Assembly (NCBI GenBank): GCA_022510745.1
Contig: JAFLSY010000003.1
Span: forward strand, 186,001 to 250,000
Reading direction: 5' to 3'
DNA: 64,000 nt
From: Lachnospiraceae bacterium
Lineage (GTDB): Bacteria > Bacillota > Clostridia > Lachnospirales > Lachnospiraceae
Shown here: one piece after another, positions 51,527 to 59,450 of the stretch
Numbering within the stretch: the first letter of the stretch is position 1
How the letters are laid out: each line of letters opens with the position of its first letter
The notes under the pieces: model-generated
What the model saw: the letters and a program-made list of their open reading frames with translations, nothing else
Told to the model about the DNA's origin: nothing
Database searches by the model: none
Position numbers and translations under genes: made by a program

Positions 51527-52519
51527 TTACCTTTTTTGTTTTATGGGCAGCAATAAATCTATCTGACCATCAATACCGTTTTCCGGCCACCCCATATGTG
51601 CAGCATAAACCCAGTTTAAATGTTCCTCCAGACAGCCTCCCATGATTTCATCTCCCAACTCACTATAATTGGGTTCAAACCGTTCATTTCCTTCCTGTGC
51701 CCAACAAACCAAGTCTCCCCAATGATGAAACTCCGGAAATGTTATGGTCAGCGCTGCAAACAGACCACCTTCAAAATGTTTCTTGGTAAATTCCGGTGGA
51801 ATCTCCATGTCTTCCGGAATCGTTACCCAGTCCTCATATCCATATTTTCCATCCTCCCGCATTCCCGGATTGGGATGATTAAACCCAAACAGTCTGGCAT
51901 CCGGTTTGATTTCATACAGCTTACTTTTTTGGATAAAATCGGACATGGCCTCTCCTACCTTTTCTTCCGGGTTTTCTCCAATATAGTGGTAAGAGGCCAC
52001 GGTACAAGGCGGCAGCAAAACAATGCGTACATTTTCCCCCCAGGCAAGTTTTTCATTCACCTTATCAAGTTCGTTCATGGAATATGCTCCTTTCAAATTT
52101 GATTTTGAAAGAGTAAGCATATTGGCTACCTCTATCAGTACCCTATCCTCTAATAAATTGATTCGCACGTTACCGCGTATATTATCATCCAGCCGCTCCA
52201 CAAACATACGCAATATATGCCTAACCCTATCCAGTATTGCTATTTCCTCATCCAGCTCCGCCAGCTTATCACGCATGATCTGCAAGGTTTTGGTAAAGGT
52301 TTCATCCTGTAAAATAATGCCTATCTGCTTGAGCGGAATGCATAGTTTGCGCAGAATGATAATCTGCTGCAGGCGCCTCACAGCATTTTCATCATACAGT
52401 CTGTACGCATAGTCTTCCTTATGCATAGGCTGAATAAGTCCCAGCTTCTCATAGTGTCTGAGCATCCTGGGCGTCACGTCATAGATTTTTGATACTTGAC
52501 TGATAGTCAGGTTTTCCAT
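51527..52519 (-). CDS. MerR-family regulator with GyrI-like effector domain
   Basis: 330 residues from the ATG at 52519 (AGAGG upstream; a GTG three codons earlier is the alternative). Winged helix-turn-helix (1-70): LTISQVSKIYDVTPRMLRHYEKLGLI, then YRLYDENAVRRLQQIIILR. A dimerisation coiled coil follows (about 78-115). The C-terminal part (about 165-325, PPCTVASYHYIGENPEEKVG, ALTITFPEFHHWGDLV) resembles GyrI-like small-molecule-binding domains of the BmrR/Rob type. The promoter at 52544-52574 contains a perfect dyad in a 19-base spacer, so it probably autoregulates. No transporter is directly beside it. Confidence 0.9.
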   Translation of the reverse strand: MENLTISQVSKIYDVTPRMLRHYEKLGLIQPMHKEDYAYRLYDENAVRRLQQIIILRKLCIPLKQIGIILQDETFTKTLQIMRDKLAELDEEIAILDRVRHILRMFVERLDDNIRGNVRINLLEDRVLIEVANMLTLSKSNLKGAYSMNELDKVNEKLAWGENVRIVLLPPCTVASYHYIGENPEEKVGEAMSDFIQKSKLYEIKPDARLFGFNHPNPGMREDGKYGYEDWVTIPEDMEIPPEFTKKHFEGGLFAALTITFPEFHHWGDLVCWAQEGNERFEPNYSELGDEIMGGCLEEHLNWVYAAHMGWPENGIDGQIDLLLPIKQKR

Positions 52520-52543
52520 ATATGCCACCTCTTTCTGCAGCCT

Positions 52544-52574
52544 AGTATGCGGTATGACACCGTGTCAAAGTCAA
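52544..52574 (-). promoter_or_regulatory. MerR-type promoter with dyad operator
   Basis: On minus TTGACT (52569-52574), 19-base spacer, CATACT (52544-52549). The spacer contains TGACACGGTGTCA, a perfect 13-bp palindrome (52555-52567). Spacers of 19-20 bases holding a dyad are the hallmark of promoters that MerR proteins activate by twisting the DNA. The regulator gene starts about 25 bases downstream. Confidence 0.8.
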
Positions 52575-52654
52575 GTAAATTTTTTAGCCTAATTTGATTA
52601 TACCACACTGCATGCTGCTCATTATCATATTTTTCTCAAAGATCCGCGGATAGT

Positions 52655-52689
52655 AAAAAGGCTTTCGAGAATATCCTCGAGAGCCTTTA
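52655..52689 (-). terminator. Terminator after the chemoreceptor gene
   Basis: Stem AAAGGCT-TCGAG/CTCGA-AGCCTTT with a short AT-rich loop and TTTTT on minus. It lies 45 bases after the stop at 52734. Confidence 0.8.
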
Positions 52690-52733
52690 TTCGTTTCATT
52701 ACTGTATTTCAATTTGGTATATGTTCTGCTGCC

Positions 52734-54437
52734 TCAAACCCGATAATTGTTCAAATCGCTGTTCATACCTGAAATGGCATGGAAGGTTTCCTCCGTCGAG
52801 GTTCCGATATTTTTCATATCCGCATCCATTGAGCCCAACAATTCAGATACATTGATGATTTCCGAACTATTCTCCTGGGACGCTGCCGCTACGGTCAACA
52901 TAGCATCCTTGATATTTTCCAGAGATTTTGCATACTGCTTTGTTTTCTCCTGCAGCTGTTCCATTGATTTCTGGATATCATCTGCTTTATCCGTAAAGCT
53001 CCGGGAAACATCTCCAAACTTTTTATAATCTGTGGAAACCTCTTCCCGTAGAAGCAACAGCATTTGATCTGCCAGTTCGTTCAGTCCCCGAATCGCTTCC
53101 ACCACATCATTGCTCATTGTCTGAATTTCATTTGCCGCACCACTGGTATTGCTTGCCAGTGTTCCGATTTCTGTCGCCACAACCGAAAATCCTCTTCCAG
53201 CCTCTCCGGCTCTTGCCGCCTCTATCGAAGCGTTTAATGCCAGCAGGTTCGTCTGATCAGAGATGCCTAAAATAGCATCGGAAAGCTCTTTTATCTGCAA
53301 AACAGCATCCGCTTTTTCTTTTAGCTTCTGTAGGTTCTGGGACATCGTTTCCGCATTTTCAAAAATAGCATCATGGGAAGACTTCGCTGTATCACTCAAT
53401 TCCTTGGAAGAAACATTGATTTCCCGCAAAGAATCCGTATTTTTGCTCACAATATCCACTATGTTCTTAATATCATTATATACAAAATCCGCCTGTTCTC
53501 CGGCAGTTTCAATAGACGCTGCAATTTCCTCGGAAGAGGCCACCATGGTTTGAACCGTGCCATTGATATCGGTAATCCGAGACACAGAACCGGATACATG
53601 GGAATTGATGTCTCTCATTTTGGATTGAATGTTATCTGTTCCGTTCTTTATCTCCCTGACTGTTTTTCCTGTCTTTAAAAGCAGCTGGTTTAAATTATTT
53701 CCTATTACCTCTAACTCATCTCCGGAAGCAATATCCAGCACCTTAGTCAGATCTCCGTCAGAAGAAGCCACCTCCAGAATTTTATTATTCACTTTTGCAA
53801 AATTCCTCTTCATTCTCGTCGATGTCAAAAGCGCTACCAAAACCGCAAAAATAATGCCTAGAGCAACTGCGATCAAAATATTGCGGACAAGACTGTTTAA
53901 AGAAGTCTGGATGGAGGACGCTTCGTAGTCCACCGCCACAATTCCCAGCACCTCGCCATTATAGGAAATCGGTGCATAACCACTGTAAAAGGTACCCCAT
54001 TCATCGGTAAACGGTTCATTGGTGACGGACGAGCGGCCTGTCATCGCTTCAAACATAGCATCCTGCGCCTCATAATCCTCGGCATATTCTCCGGGATCAT
54101 CCGGGTCGGTATCCACCACAAACTGAAAATTGCTCCCGTCCTTTGGCATCAATGTGTAAACATATGTAACGGAATCGCCTACCAGAAAAAAACTCAAAGA
54201 ATCTTTCACTTCCGTAAGAGCATCCTCATCCCCCTCCACAGCTTTTGAAAAAATCTCTCCATCCACATTTTGAGCAGCAATCACTGCAATTTCCACAACG
54301 TCATCCATGCTCTTCTGTCTCAGAAAACTGCCCATAGTAGAATAAGCCACAACACCTACGATCAATGCAACGACAACCGCAGCTCCTAAAATAAAGAAAA
54401 AGAGCTGAGTTGCAATACTCATTTTTCTGGTTTTCAT
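52734..54437 (-). CDS. Methyl-accepting chemotaxis protein
   Basis: 567 residues from the ATG at 54437 (GGAGG upstream). Two membrane helices (about 9-33 and 180-204) flank an extracellular sensor (about 34-180) that looks like a single Cache domain ([41 protein letters not shown]). A HAMP-like part and a long cytoplasmic coiled coil follow, with the hairpin tip [24 protein letters not shown]. It signals to CheW/CheA. None of the che genes is in the window. It follows the solute-binding protein gene by 69 bases. Confidence 0.93.
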   Translation of the reverse strand: MKTRKMSIATQLFFFILGAAVVVALIVGVVAYSTMGSFLRQKSMDDVVEIAVIAAQNVDGEIFSKAVEGDEDALTEVKDSLSFFLVGDSVTYVYTLMPKDGSNFQFVVDTDPDDPGEYAEDYEAQDAMFEAMTGRSSVTNEPFTDEWGTFYSGYAPISYNGEVLGIVAVDYEASSIQTSLNSLVRNILIAVALGIIFAVLVALLTSTRMKRNFAKVNNKILEVASSDGDLTKVLDIASGDELEVIGNNLNQLLLKTGKTVREIKNGTDNIQSKMRDINSHVSGSVSRITDINGTVQTMVASSEEIAASIETAGEQADFVYNDIKNIVDIVSKNTDSLREINVSSKELSDTAKSSHDAIFENAETMSQNLQKLKEKADAVLQIKELSDAILGISDQTNLLALNASIEAARAGEAGRGFSVVATEIGTLASNTSGAANEIQTMSNDVVEAIRGLNELADQMLLLLREEVSTDYKKFGDVSRSFTDKADDIQKSMEQLQEKTKQYAKSLENIKDAMLTVAAASQENSSEIINVSELLGSMDADMKNIGTSTEETFHAISGMNSDLNNYRV

Positions 54438-54506
54438 ATTCCGTTTCCTCCTTGGTTGGTTTTTATATTCTAACATATAAGGGGCTGTTTTTCAATATTG
54501 CAGAAT

Positions 54507-56762
54507 CTATCGCCGTTCATCCATATAGGTCTGCACACGGCCTTGGATAACTTCCGCCACATCCTCCGCAGTCCTCTGCCCCGCATAAAAGGCCTGTGCT
54601 TCCTCTTCTATGATCGCCATCACCTGATTGTCACTGCTCTTTTGTGGCTTAGCGATTGATAAAAGCTCCATTACCCAGTTAATCTCTTCATCGGTTGATA
54701 TGTGATAGGCATAGTAGTATTCCCCATATCCCAATCCGATACTACCATGTGCCGGAATCAGATTCCCGTTCTCATCCAGTTTTGGCTCACCACTTTCATC
54801 CTTCCTATAGTCTTTGGCTTCCTCTATCTGCAGCTCCAGTTGGGACATACGAGGTGAAAACCCCGATTCCACAGGAAGGTTCAAACAACTCTCAATAAAA
54901 GTCCAAGCTCCTTCCTTATTCTGAGAGGCTGCCGATATCCCATAGAGTTCATCAAAGGAATAGTCCAAAACCGCCGCTGCGCTGCCATCAGCGGTAGGAT
55001 ATCCGATATAAGTCACGGTCTCATCAAACGCAAACGGATACCACTGTATTTCATGGAAATACATAATGGATACCGGGTAAAGAAGCACCATCCCCGAGCG
55101 CAGAAGTTCCTCTCTCTCCAGTGGATTCTCTTGAGGCTTCAGAACATCGGGATAAGTATTCACAAACTCCAACAAGCGTACAAACAACTCCGAGTCAAAC
55201 TTCGTCTCACCGCTCTCCCAGTCCATGAACAGCTCCATATTGGAGTTCATACAGAATTCCATGACGCTGCCCTTAGTCGCATTATAAATAAGTTGTGACT
55301 GAGGATGCTCTTTGGCAAAGGAAAGCATCTCCTCCAGAGTCCAGCCCATCTCCTCTCCGAGATCGGAGGTTTTTCCGGCCACTGTTTCTATTTCAAAGGA
55401 ATGGGGAATTGCCGCCAGCTTTCCTCCATAGGTATAGCTCGTCAGCACATTTTCCAGATAATCAGCTTTGTCCAAGACGCTGCTGCTCTCCAGATAAGGC
55501 GTAATATCCTCCACAGCTCCGTTTAGTGTCAGGGTTTCTATATCTAACCTAGACAGATCAAAGATATCCGGACTGTTCCCCGAAACAATATCCAGATTTA
55601 ACTTACGAACTCCATCCGTATAGCTCTCTCCTGCATTGCTGTCCACATAAGTTCTGATCACTACCTTGTACTGATCACTTCTCTTATTGAAATCCACCAC
55701 GGCAGTCTGTATCTCCCGGTCTTCATAAAGCAGCCCCAGTACGATTTCCGTCTTAGGTTCTACTTCCGAAGCGCTGCGGCGATTTAAGAAAACCGCTTCC
55801 TCAGTTTGGGCTCTCCAATTCTCTACGATGGCAAAAAGCGCTCCTTCCTCAGTTCTCTCAATCCTGCTCACATCACTTCCGACAACGTCACAGTCTAACC
55901 ATGTCAATACTTCCTCATAGCTCTGTGACTCTATATCATACTCATACACCTTAGAACCGTCATTGATAAAAAAGTCACCCTTTTCCCCTCGACAAATGTC
56001 TCCGGTCCTTGCCTGCCCGGGCAGATTACCGAAAGCATCTCCTAATTCCTTCGCCTCAAAATCAATCTTTGCTCCCCGTCTGGAAAGGTCCGAACTATCC
56101 TGATAAAACACATAGATGTCGCCCGATTTTCCTCTTGCGAGTGCATGCGGATAACCATTCTGTGCCATAGAGACGCTGCCTGCCGGACTTCCGTCCTGTT
56201 CAAACAGTTTGACTGACCGTTGACACATCACATAGATTCTGCCCTCATCATCCAGCAGTAGCTGTGAAGCGGAGGCAGAATTCTCATCTACTTTCAGAGC
56301 CGCCGTAACATCCAGTACAGATGCTCTGGCACCGGAGTCATTGTAACAGCATAAATAATAGTCTGTCTTTCCGCCTTGTTCCACTCCATTTTCCAGAGTA
56401 TATACATTACCCTCTGCATCCACATCATAATCTACCAGATGTTCCTGAAAATACTGCCCTTCACTCCCGTTTCCGCCCATTGTAATCTCAAACAATACCT
56501 CACCGCCTAAGGAAAGCACCCGAAACTGATCTGTGCCTCTCATTGTATCCAGATCGTAGAGATAGTTATTTTGGTACAGCCTCTCCCCCTGCAATCTGCT
56601 GTCAGAACTGTTTACATTTTCCGGACGATCCAAAGAAATAAATTCCGGCACATACACATATTCTCCCTCCTCAGGCACATCCGGCATTTCCTCCTGCCCG
56701 CCGCAGGCAGTAAGTCCTGTCAGGAATGTCATGATCAAAAAGAATGAAAGGAATTTTTTCAT
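54507..56762 (-). CDS. Lipoprotein with propeller-like N-terminus and family 1 solute-binding domain
   Basis: 751 residues. Lipoprotein signal (MKKFLSFFLIMTFLTGLTACG). Residues about 35-330 show repeated beta motifs of a propeller (RVLSLGGEVLFEITMGGNG, NVYTLENGVEQG, RIYVMCQRSVKLFEQDG, DIYVFYQDSSDL). Residues about 345-751 are an extracellular solute-binding fold (TAVVDFNKRSDQYKVVIRTY, VSGNSPDIFDLSRLD, FAKEHPQSQLIY, NKEGAWTFIESC), as in carbohydrate-binding ABC proteins. No permease genes are nearby, so it may deliver ligand to an orphan transporter or act as a sensor for the chemoreceptor encoded next. AAGGAG precedes the ATG. Confidence 0.85.
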   Translation of the reverse strand: MKKFLSFFLIMTFLTGLTACGGQEEMPDVPEEGEYVYVPEFISLDRPENVNSSDSRLQGERLYQNNYLYDLDTMRGTDQFRVLSLGGEVLFEITMGGNGSEGQYFQEHLVDYDVDAEGNVYTLENGVEQGGKTDYYLCCYNDSGARASVLDVTAALKVDENSASASQLLLDDEGRIYVMCQRSVKLFEQDGSPAGSVSMAQNGYPHALARGKSGDIYVFYQDSSDLSRRGAKIDFEAKELGDAFGNLPGQARTGDICRGEKGDFFINDGSKVYEYDIESQSYEEVLTWLDCDVVGSDVSRIERTEEGALFAIVENWRAQTEEAVFLNRRSASEVEPKTEIVLGLLYEDREIQTAVVDFNKRSDQYKVVIRTYVDSNAGESYTDGVRKLNLDIVSGNSPDIFDLSRLDIETLTLNGAVEDITPYLESSSVLDKADYLENVLTSYTYGGKLAAIPHSFEIETVAGKTSDLGEEMGWTLEEMLSFAKEHPQSQLIYNATKGSVMEFCMNSNMELFMDWESGETKFDSELFVRLLEFVNTYPDVLKPQENPLEREELLRSGMVLLYPVSIMYFHEIQWYPFAFDETVTYIGYPTADGSAAAVLDYSFDELYGISAASQNKEGAWTFIESCLNLPVESGFSPRMSQLELQIEEAKDYRKDESGEPKLDENGNLIPAHGSIGLGYGEYYYAYHISTDEEINWVMELLSIAKPQKSSDNQVMAIIEEEAQAFYAGQRTAEDVAEVIQGRVQTYMDERR

Positions 56763-56946
56763 ATTTTGTCTCCTTGCCCGGTTCTTTCCCTCTTACGGTT
56801 CTTGTTTTTCCATTTGGATAGCCATCCGGCCGCTTCATGCCTTGAATAAGGTCATTATATCATATTTATCTGAACTTGGATATTGATTCAAGATTATTAA
56901 GAAATGGTATGGTTTGCAATGCACTTTTACATAATAGGCTATGTGC

Positions 56947-56975
56947 TTGACAGAGCAGCGTACAAGTGATAGTCT
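56947..56975 (+). promoter_or_regulatory. Promoter of the 214-residue unknown gene
   Basis: Perfect TTGACA (56947-56952), 17 bases, TAGTCT (56970-56975). The expected start point near 56982 is at the ribosome binding site, so the leader is only about 14 bases. Confidence 0.6.
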
Positions 56976-56995
56976 GCGGGTTAGGAGGGTCTGCC

Positions 56996-57640
56996 ATGTC
57001 AGAACAGTCTTTTTTTCGGAATGCACTAAGCAATTTTACCCATGAAGTAGCGAGCGGCGGCAGTATACGTCATCTAACGGATTTAGGTTATACAGTAAAA
57101 GAAATTTCGGAGCAGCTTTCTTATCCTACCCCTGTCTCCCGAATCCGCCGCCAAGTATGGGAGCGGTTGATTGAAACGGAAGTTGTATTAGCAGACGAAC
57201 CGGGCAGCAACACCAGGGTAAAGGCAGACTATGTGCGGGAGTACGATGAATACGGCAGAGCCAGTTTTCGAAGAGTGGAGAAACCCACAACGGGACAGTC
57301 CGCGATTCACTGGAAAGATTTGGAAATAAACTGTCGGGAGAAAGAAAGGATTCGTAATATTTTAGAGAAGAAGATTGCTGAAAACGGAGAAACTCACTCC
57401 TATGCCGCCTGCGAGTTTGGCATACTGCTCAAACGTGAACCGGAGCACTTTCAAGAACTGCTTAAGGCATTGGATAACAGCCAGCGTGAGTATGTGGAAG
57501 GACTGCCTTGGGAAGCCAAAAAGGTCTATCACAGATTAAATCCCCGTATGTTTAAAATCCTTCTGCAGCTCTCTGCGGAAGGATTTTGGAAGGGGGAATG
57601 CTATTTTCTAAAAACCGAAGAGCGATTGCACTTAGGATAA
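56996..57640 (+). CDS. Unknown soluble protein, conserved in look (214 residues)
   Basis: Start at 56996 chosen because AGGAGGG lies 6 bases upstream and the promoter ends at 56975; an upstream Met at 56966 would be inside the promoter. N-terminal part FFRNALSNFTHEVASGGSIRHLTDLGYTVKEISEQL has the look of a helix-turn-helix. PTPVSRIRRQVWERL follows. A central Tyr/Arg-rich part (YVREYDEYGRASFRRVEK) and an acidic helical C-terminal half (about 120-200) complete it. No signal peptide and no catalytic motif. I do not recognise the family. Confidence 0.7.
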   Translation: MSEQSFFRNALSNFTHEVASGGSIRHLTDLGYTVKEISEQLSYPTPVSRIRRQVWERLIETEVVLADEPGSNTRVKADYVREYDEYGRASFRRVEKPTTGQSAIHWKDLEINCREKERIRNILEKKIAENGETHSYAACEFGILLKREPEHFQELLKALDNSQREYVEGLPWEAKKVYHRLNPRMFKILLQLSAEGFWKGECYFLKTEERLHLG

Positions 57641-57658
57641 AGCCCCGCTCAGGGAATT

Positions 57659-58141
57659 TCATTTAATCCGCACCCCTTCAATGTGAAGAAAGCGGACAAG
57701 CTCATAAGTGTAAGAAGTCAACGGTCTATCCAATGCATCATAAGTATGCGCCGCCACCAAAATTGCAGGCATTACCGCAGTGATGACGGGCGAATGATAA
57801 AATCCGCCGCTTTCGGTCCCGAACTGTACAATATCCCCGGGCTTTGCCTCCCATTGCGGCACGATACGCGCATATGGCCCCACTCCCCGATTATTTATGA
57901 GGAAATCATATAAATATTCCACACCGGTCCATGAGGCGGTGCGATCATAGGAAGAGCGATAGTACCATCCGAAAACCGGCGTAAAGTTCATTGTCCGGGC
58001 TCCGGCGTAAATGCACTGGGAAGCAAAATTGGTACAGTCACCGCCAATATTCTCAAAATTATAGTATTCAGGATTTCTACTAAGCGCCCATCGGCGCGCA
58101 TAAGCCACAGCTGCCTCTCTGTTATAAGATATCTCTTGCAT
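57659..58141 (-). CDS. Amidase_6-like cysteine peptidase domain protein, no signal peptide
   Basis: 160 residues, one putative amidase domain (PF12671 type): YNREAAVAYARRWALSRNP, catalytic Cys in GGDCTNFASQCIYAGA, His in FYHSPVITAV and AHTYDALDRPL. Such domains usually hydrolyse peptidoglycan peptides and are exported, but this one begins MQEISYNREAAVAYARRW with no signal peptide. Export by an unusual route, or a cytoplasmic substrate, is possible. It is the last minus-strand gene after the VWA gene (104-base gap). AAAAGGCAGG precedes the ATG. Confidence 0.85.
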   Translation of the reverse strand: MQEISYNREAAVAYARRWALSRNPEYYNFENIGGDCTNFASQCIYAGARTMNFTPVFGWYYRSSYDRTASWTGVEYLYDFLINNRGVGPYARIVPQWEAKPGDIVQFGTESGGFYHSPVITAVMPAILVAAHTYDALDRPLTSYTYELVRFLHIEGVRIK

Positions 58142-58245
58142 ATGCCTGCCTTTTTATTATTATACTATGCGGCAGCTATTTGCATTGTGTGTTGCCAAAG
58201 ATATTCATAAGTACTTTGCGTTTCCTGTTCAGCCCAAGAACCTTT

Positions 58246-59433
58246 TCATCGGTTCTTCCGCTTTTCAAATTCCTTCTGAAACTGTTGCAGGTCCTGTCCC
58301 TTCAGCGCCCGCTCCAACAATTGCGGCAGCATCTGGGGATTGCAGGCAAAGCAGGGTATTCCTAAGCCCGCCACCTTCTGGGCCATCTGTTCGTCATAAT
58401 AGGGTCTTCCGCCGTCCGCCATGGCTAATAAGCTCACCACTGTAACTCCCGACTCCTTCATCTCGCCCAAACGCCGAAGCATGGCTGCACGGTTACTGTT
58501 CTCCTCCAGGTCGGAGATCAGGAAGAACAGCGTCTTGGAGGGATTCTCAATAAACTGCTGACAGTAAATAAGAGACTTATCTATATCCGTTCCGCCCCCT
58601 AACTGAAAGCCAAACAAAAGGTCCACCGGATCGTCGCTCTTCTCCGTCAAATCCACCACATTGGTGTCAAAGGCCACGATTCTGGTGGTCAGGCTCGACA
58701 TGCTGGCAAGGATACAGCTGACAATGGAGGAGTAGATCACGGACTCCCCCATAGAGCCGCTCTGGTCGATATCAAGGATTACCGTCCATTTGTTGGCGGC
58801 GGTAGTGCTGGTTCTGTCAAAAAAGTAAAAGTGCTCCGGCACGATGGTGTGAAGCTCGGGGCTGTAATGCTTCAGATTGCGGGAGATGGTGCTCTTATAG
58901 TCCAATGCAGCCGCGGATGGGATGGGGGAATGCTTTCTGTGATTGACGGCGGCTGTCACGGCCCTCTTTATATCCTGTTCCAACAGCTTGTTGATTTCCT
59001 CCACGATCTTTTGGATAAAGGCACGCACGCTCTCCTTGGAGCGCTTTGGAATCTGTTCTTTCAGCATCAGGATGGTAGAGGCCAGGTTTATGTCGGGTTC
59101 CACCTGCTCTAAAAGCTCTGGCTCGAACAAAAGCTGTTTCAGGCCACAGCGGTTCATGGCATCGCCCTGAATCACGGTTACCAGCTCCTTGTCAAAGAGG
59201 CTGCGCACATCCCCCAGCCATTTGCTGATCTGGGGGTTGGAGGGTCCTCGGCCTGCTCCGCTTCCTGCGGTACCGAAGCCGCCGGATTCGGTACGGTTGT
59301 AGATGGCAGCCAGAGCCTGGTCCATCAGGTCTTGCTCTTTGGTGAGGGTCCCTCCGCCCATTTGCTCAAACCTGTCCTGACTTTCTTGGCCAAGTATTAA
59401 TCTCCATCTTTGGATGTGTGTTTTTTCGTCCAT
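58246..59433 (-). CDS. VWA-domain protein (YehP/CoxE-like)
   Basis: 395 residues. A helical N-terminal half (1-215) with a Gly/Ser-rich patch (GGFGTAGSGAGRGPSNP near 75-90) precedes a von Willebrand A domain. The metal site has all parts: DIDQSGSMGES (near 221), Thr in GGGTDIDKS (near 281) and Asp in LISDLEENSN (near 309). In MoxR-VWA pairs the VWA protein acts as an adaptor for the ATPase. It lies 17 bases after the DUF5682 gene, with GGAG before the ATG. The set resembles E. coli YehP. Confidence 0.9.
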   Translation of the reverse strand: MDEKTHIQRWRLILGQESQDRFEQMGGGTLTKEQDLMDQALAAIYNRTESGGFGTAGSGAGRGPSNPQISKWLGDVRSLFDKELVTVIQGDAMNRCGLKQLLFEPELLEQVEPDINLASTILMLKEQIPKRSKESVRAFIQKIVEEINKLLEQDIKRAVTAAVNHRKHSPIPSAAALDYKSTISRNLKHYSPELHTIVPEHFYFFDRTSTTAANKWTVILDIDQSGSMGESVIYSSIVSCILASMSSLTTRIVAFDTNVVDLTEKSDDPVDLLFGFQLGGGTDIDKSLIYCQQFIENPSKTLFFLISDLEENSNRAAMLRRLGEMKESGVTVVSLLAMADGGRPYYDEQMAQKVAGLGIPCFACNPQMLPQLLERALKGQDLQQFQKEFEKRKNR

Positions 59434-59450
59434 ATTTTTCTCCGTTATCT

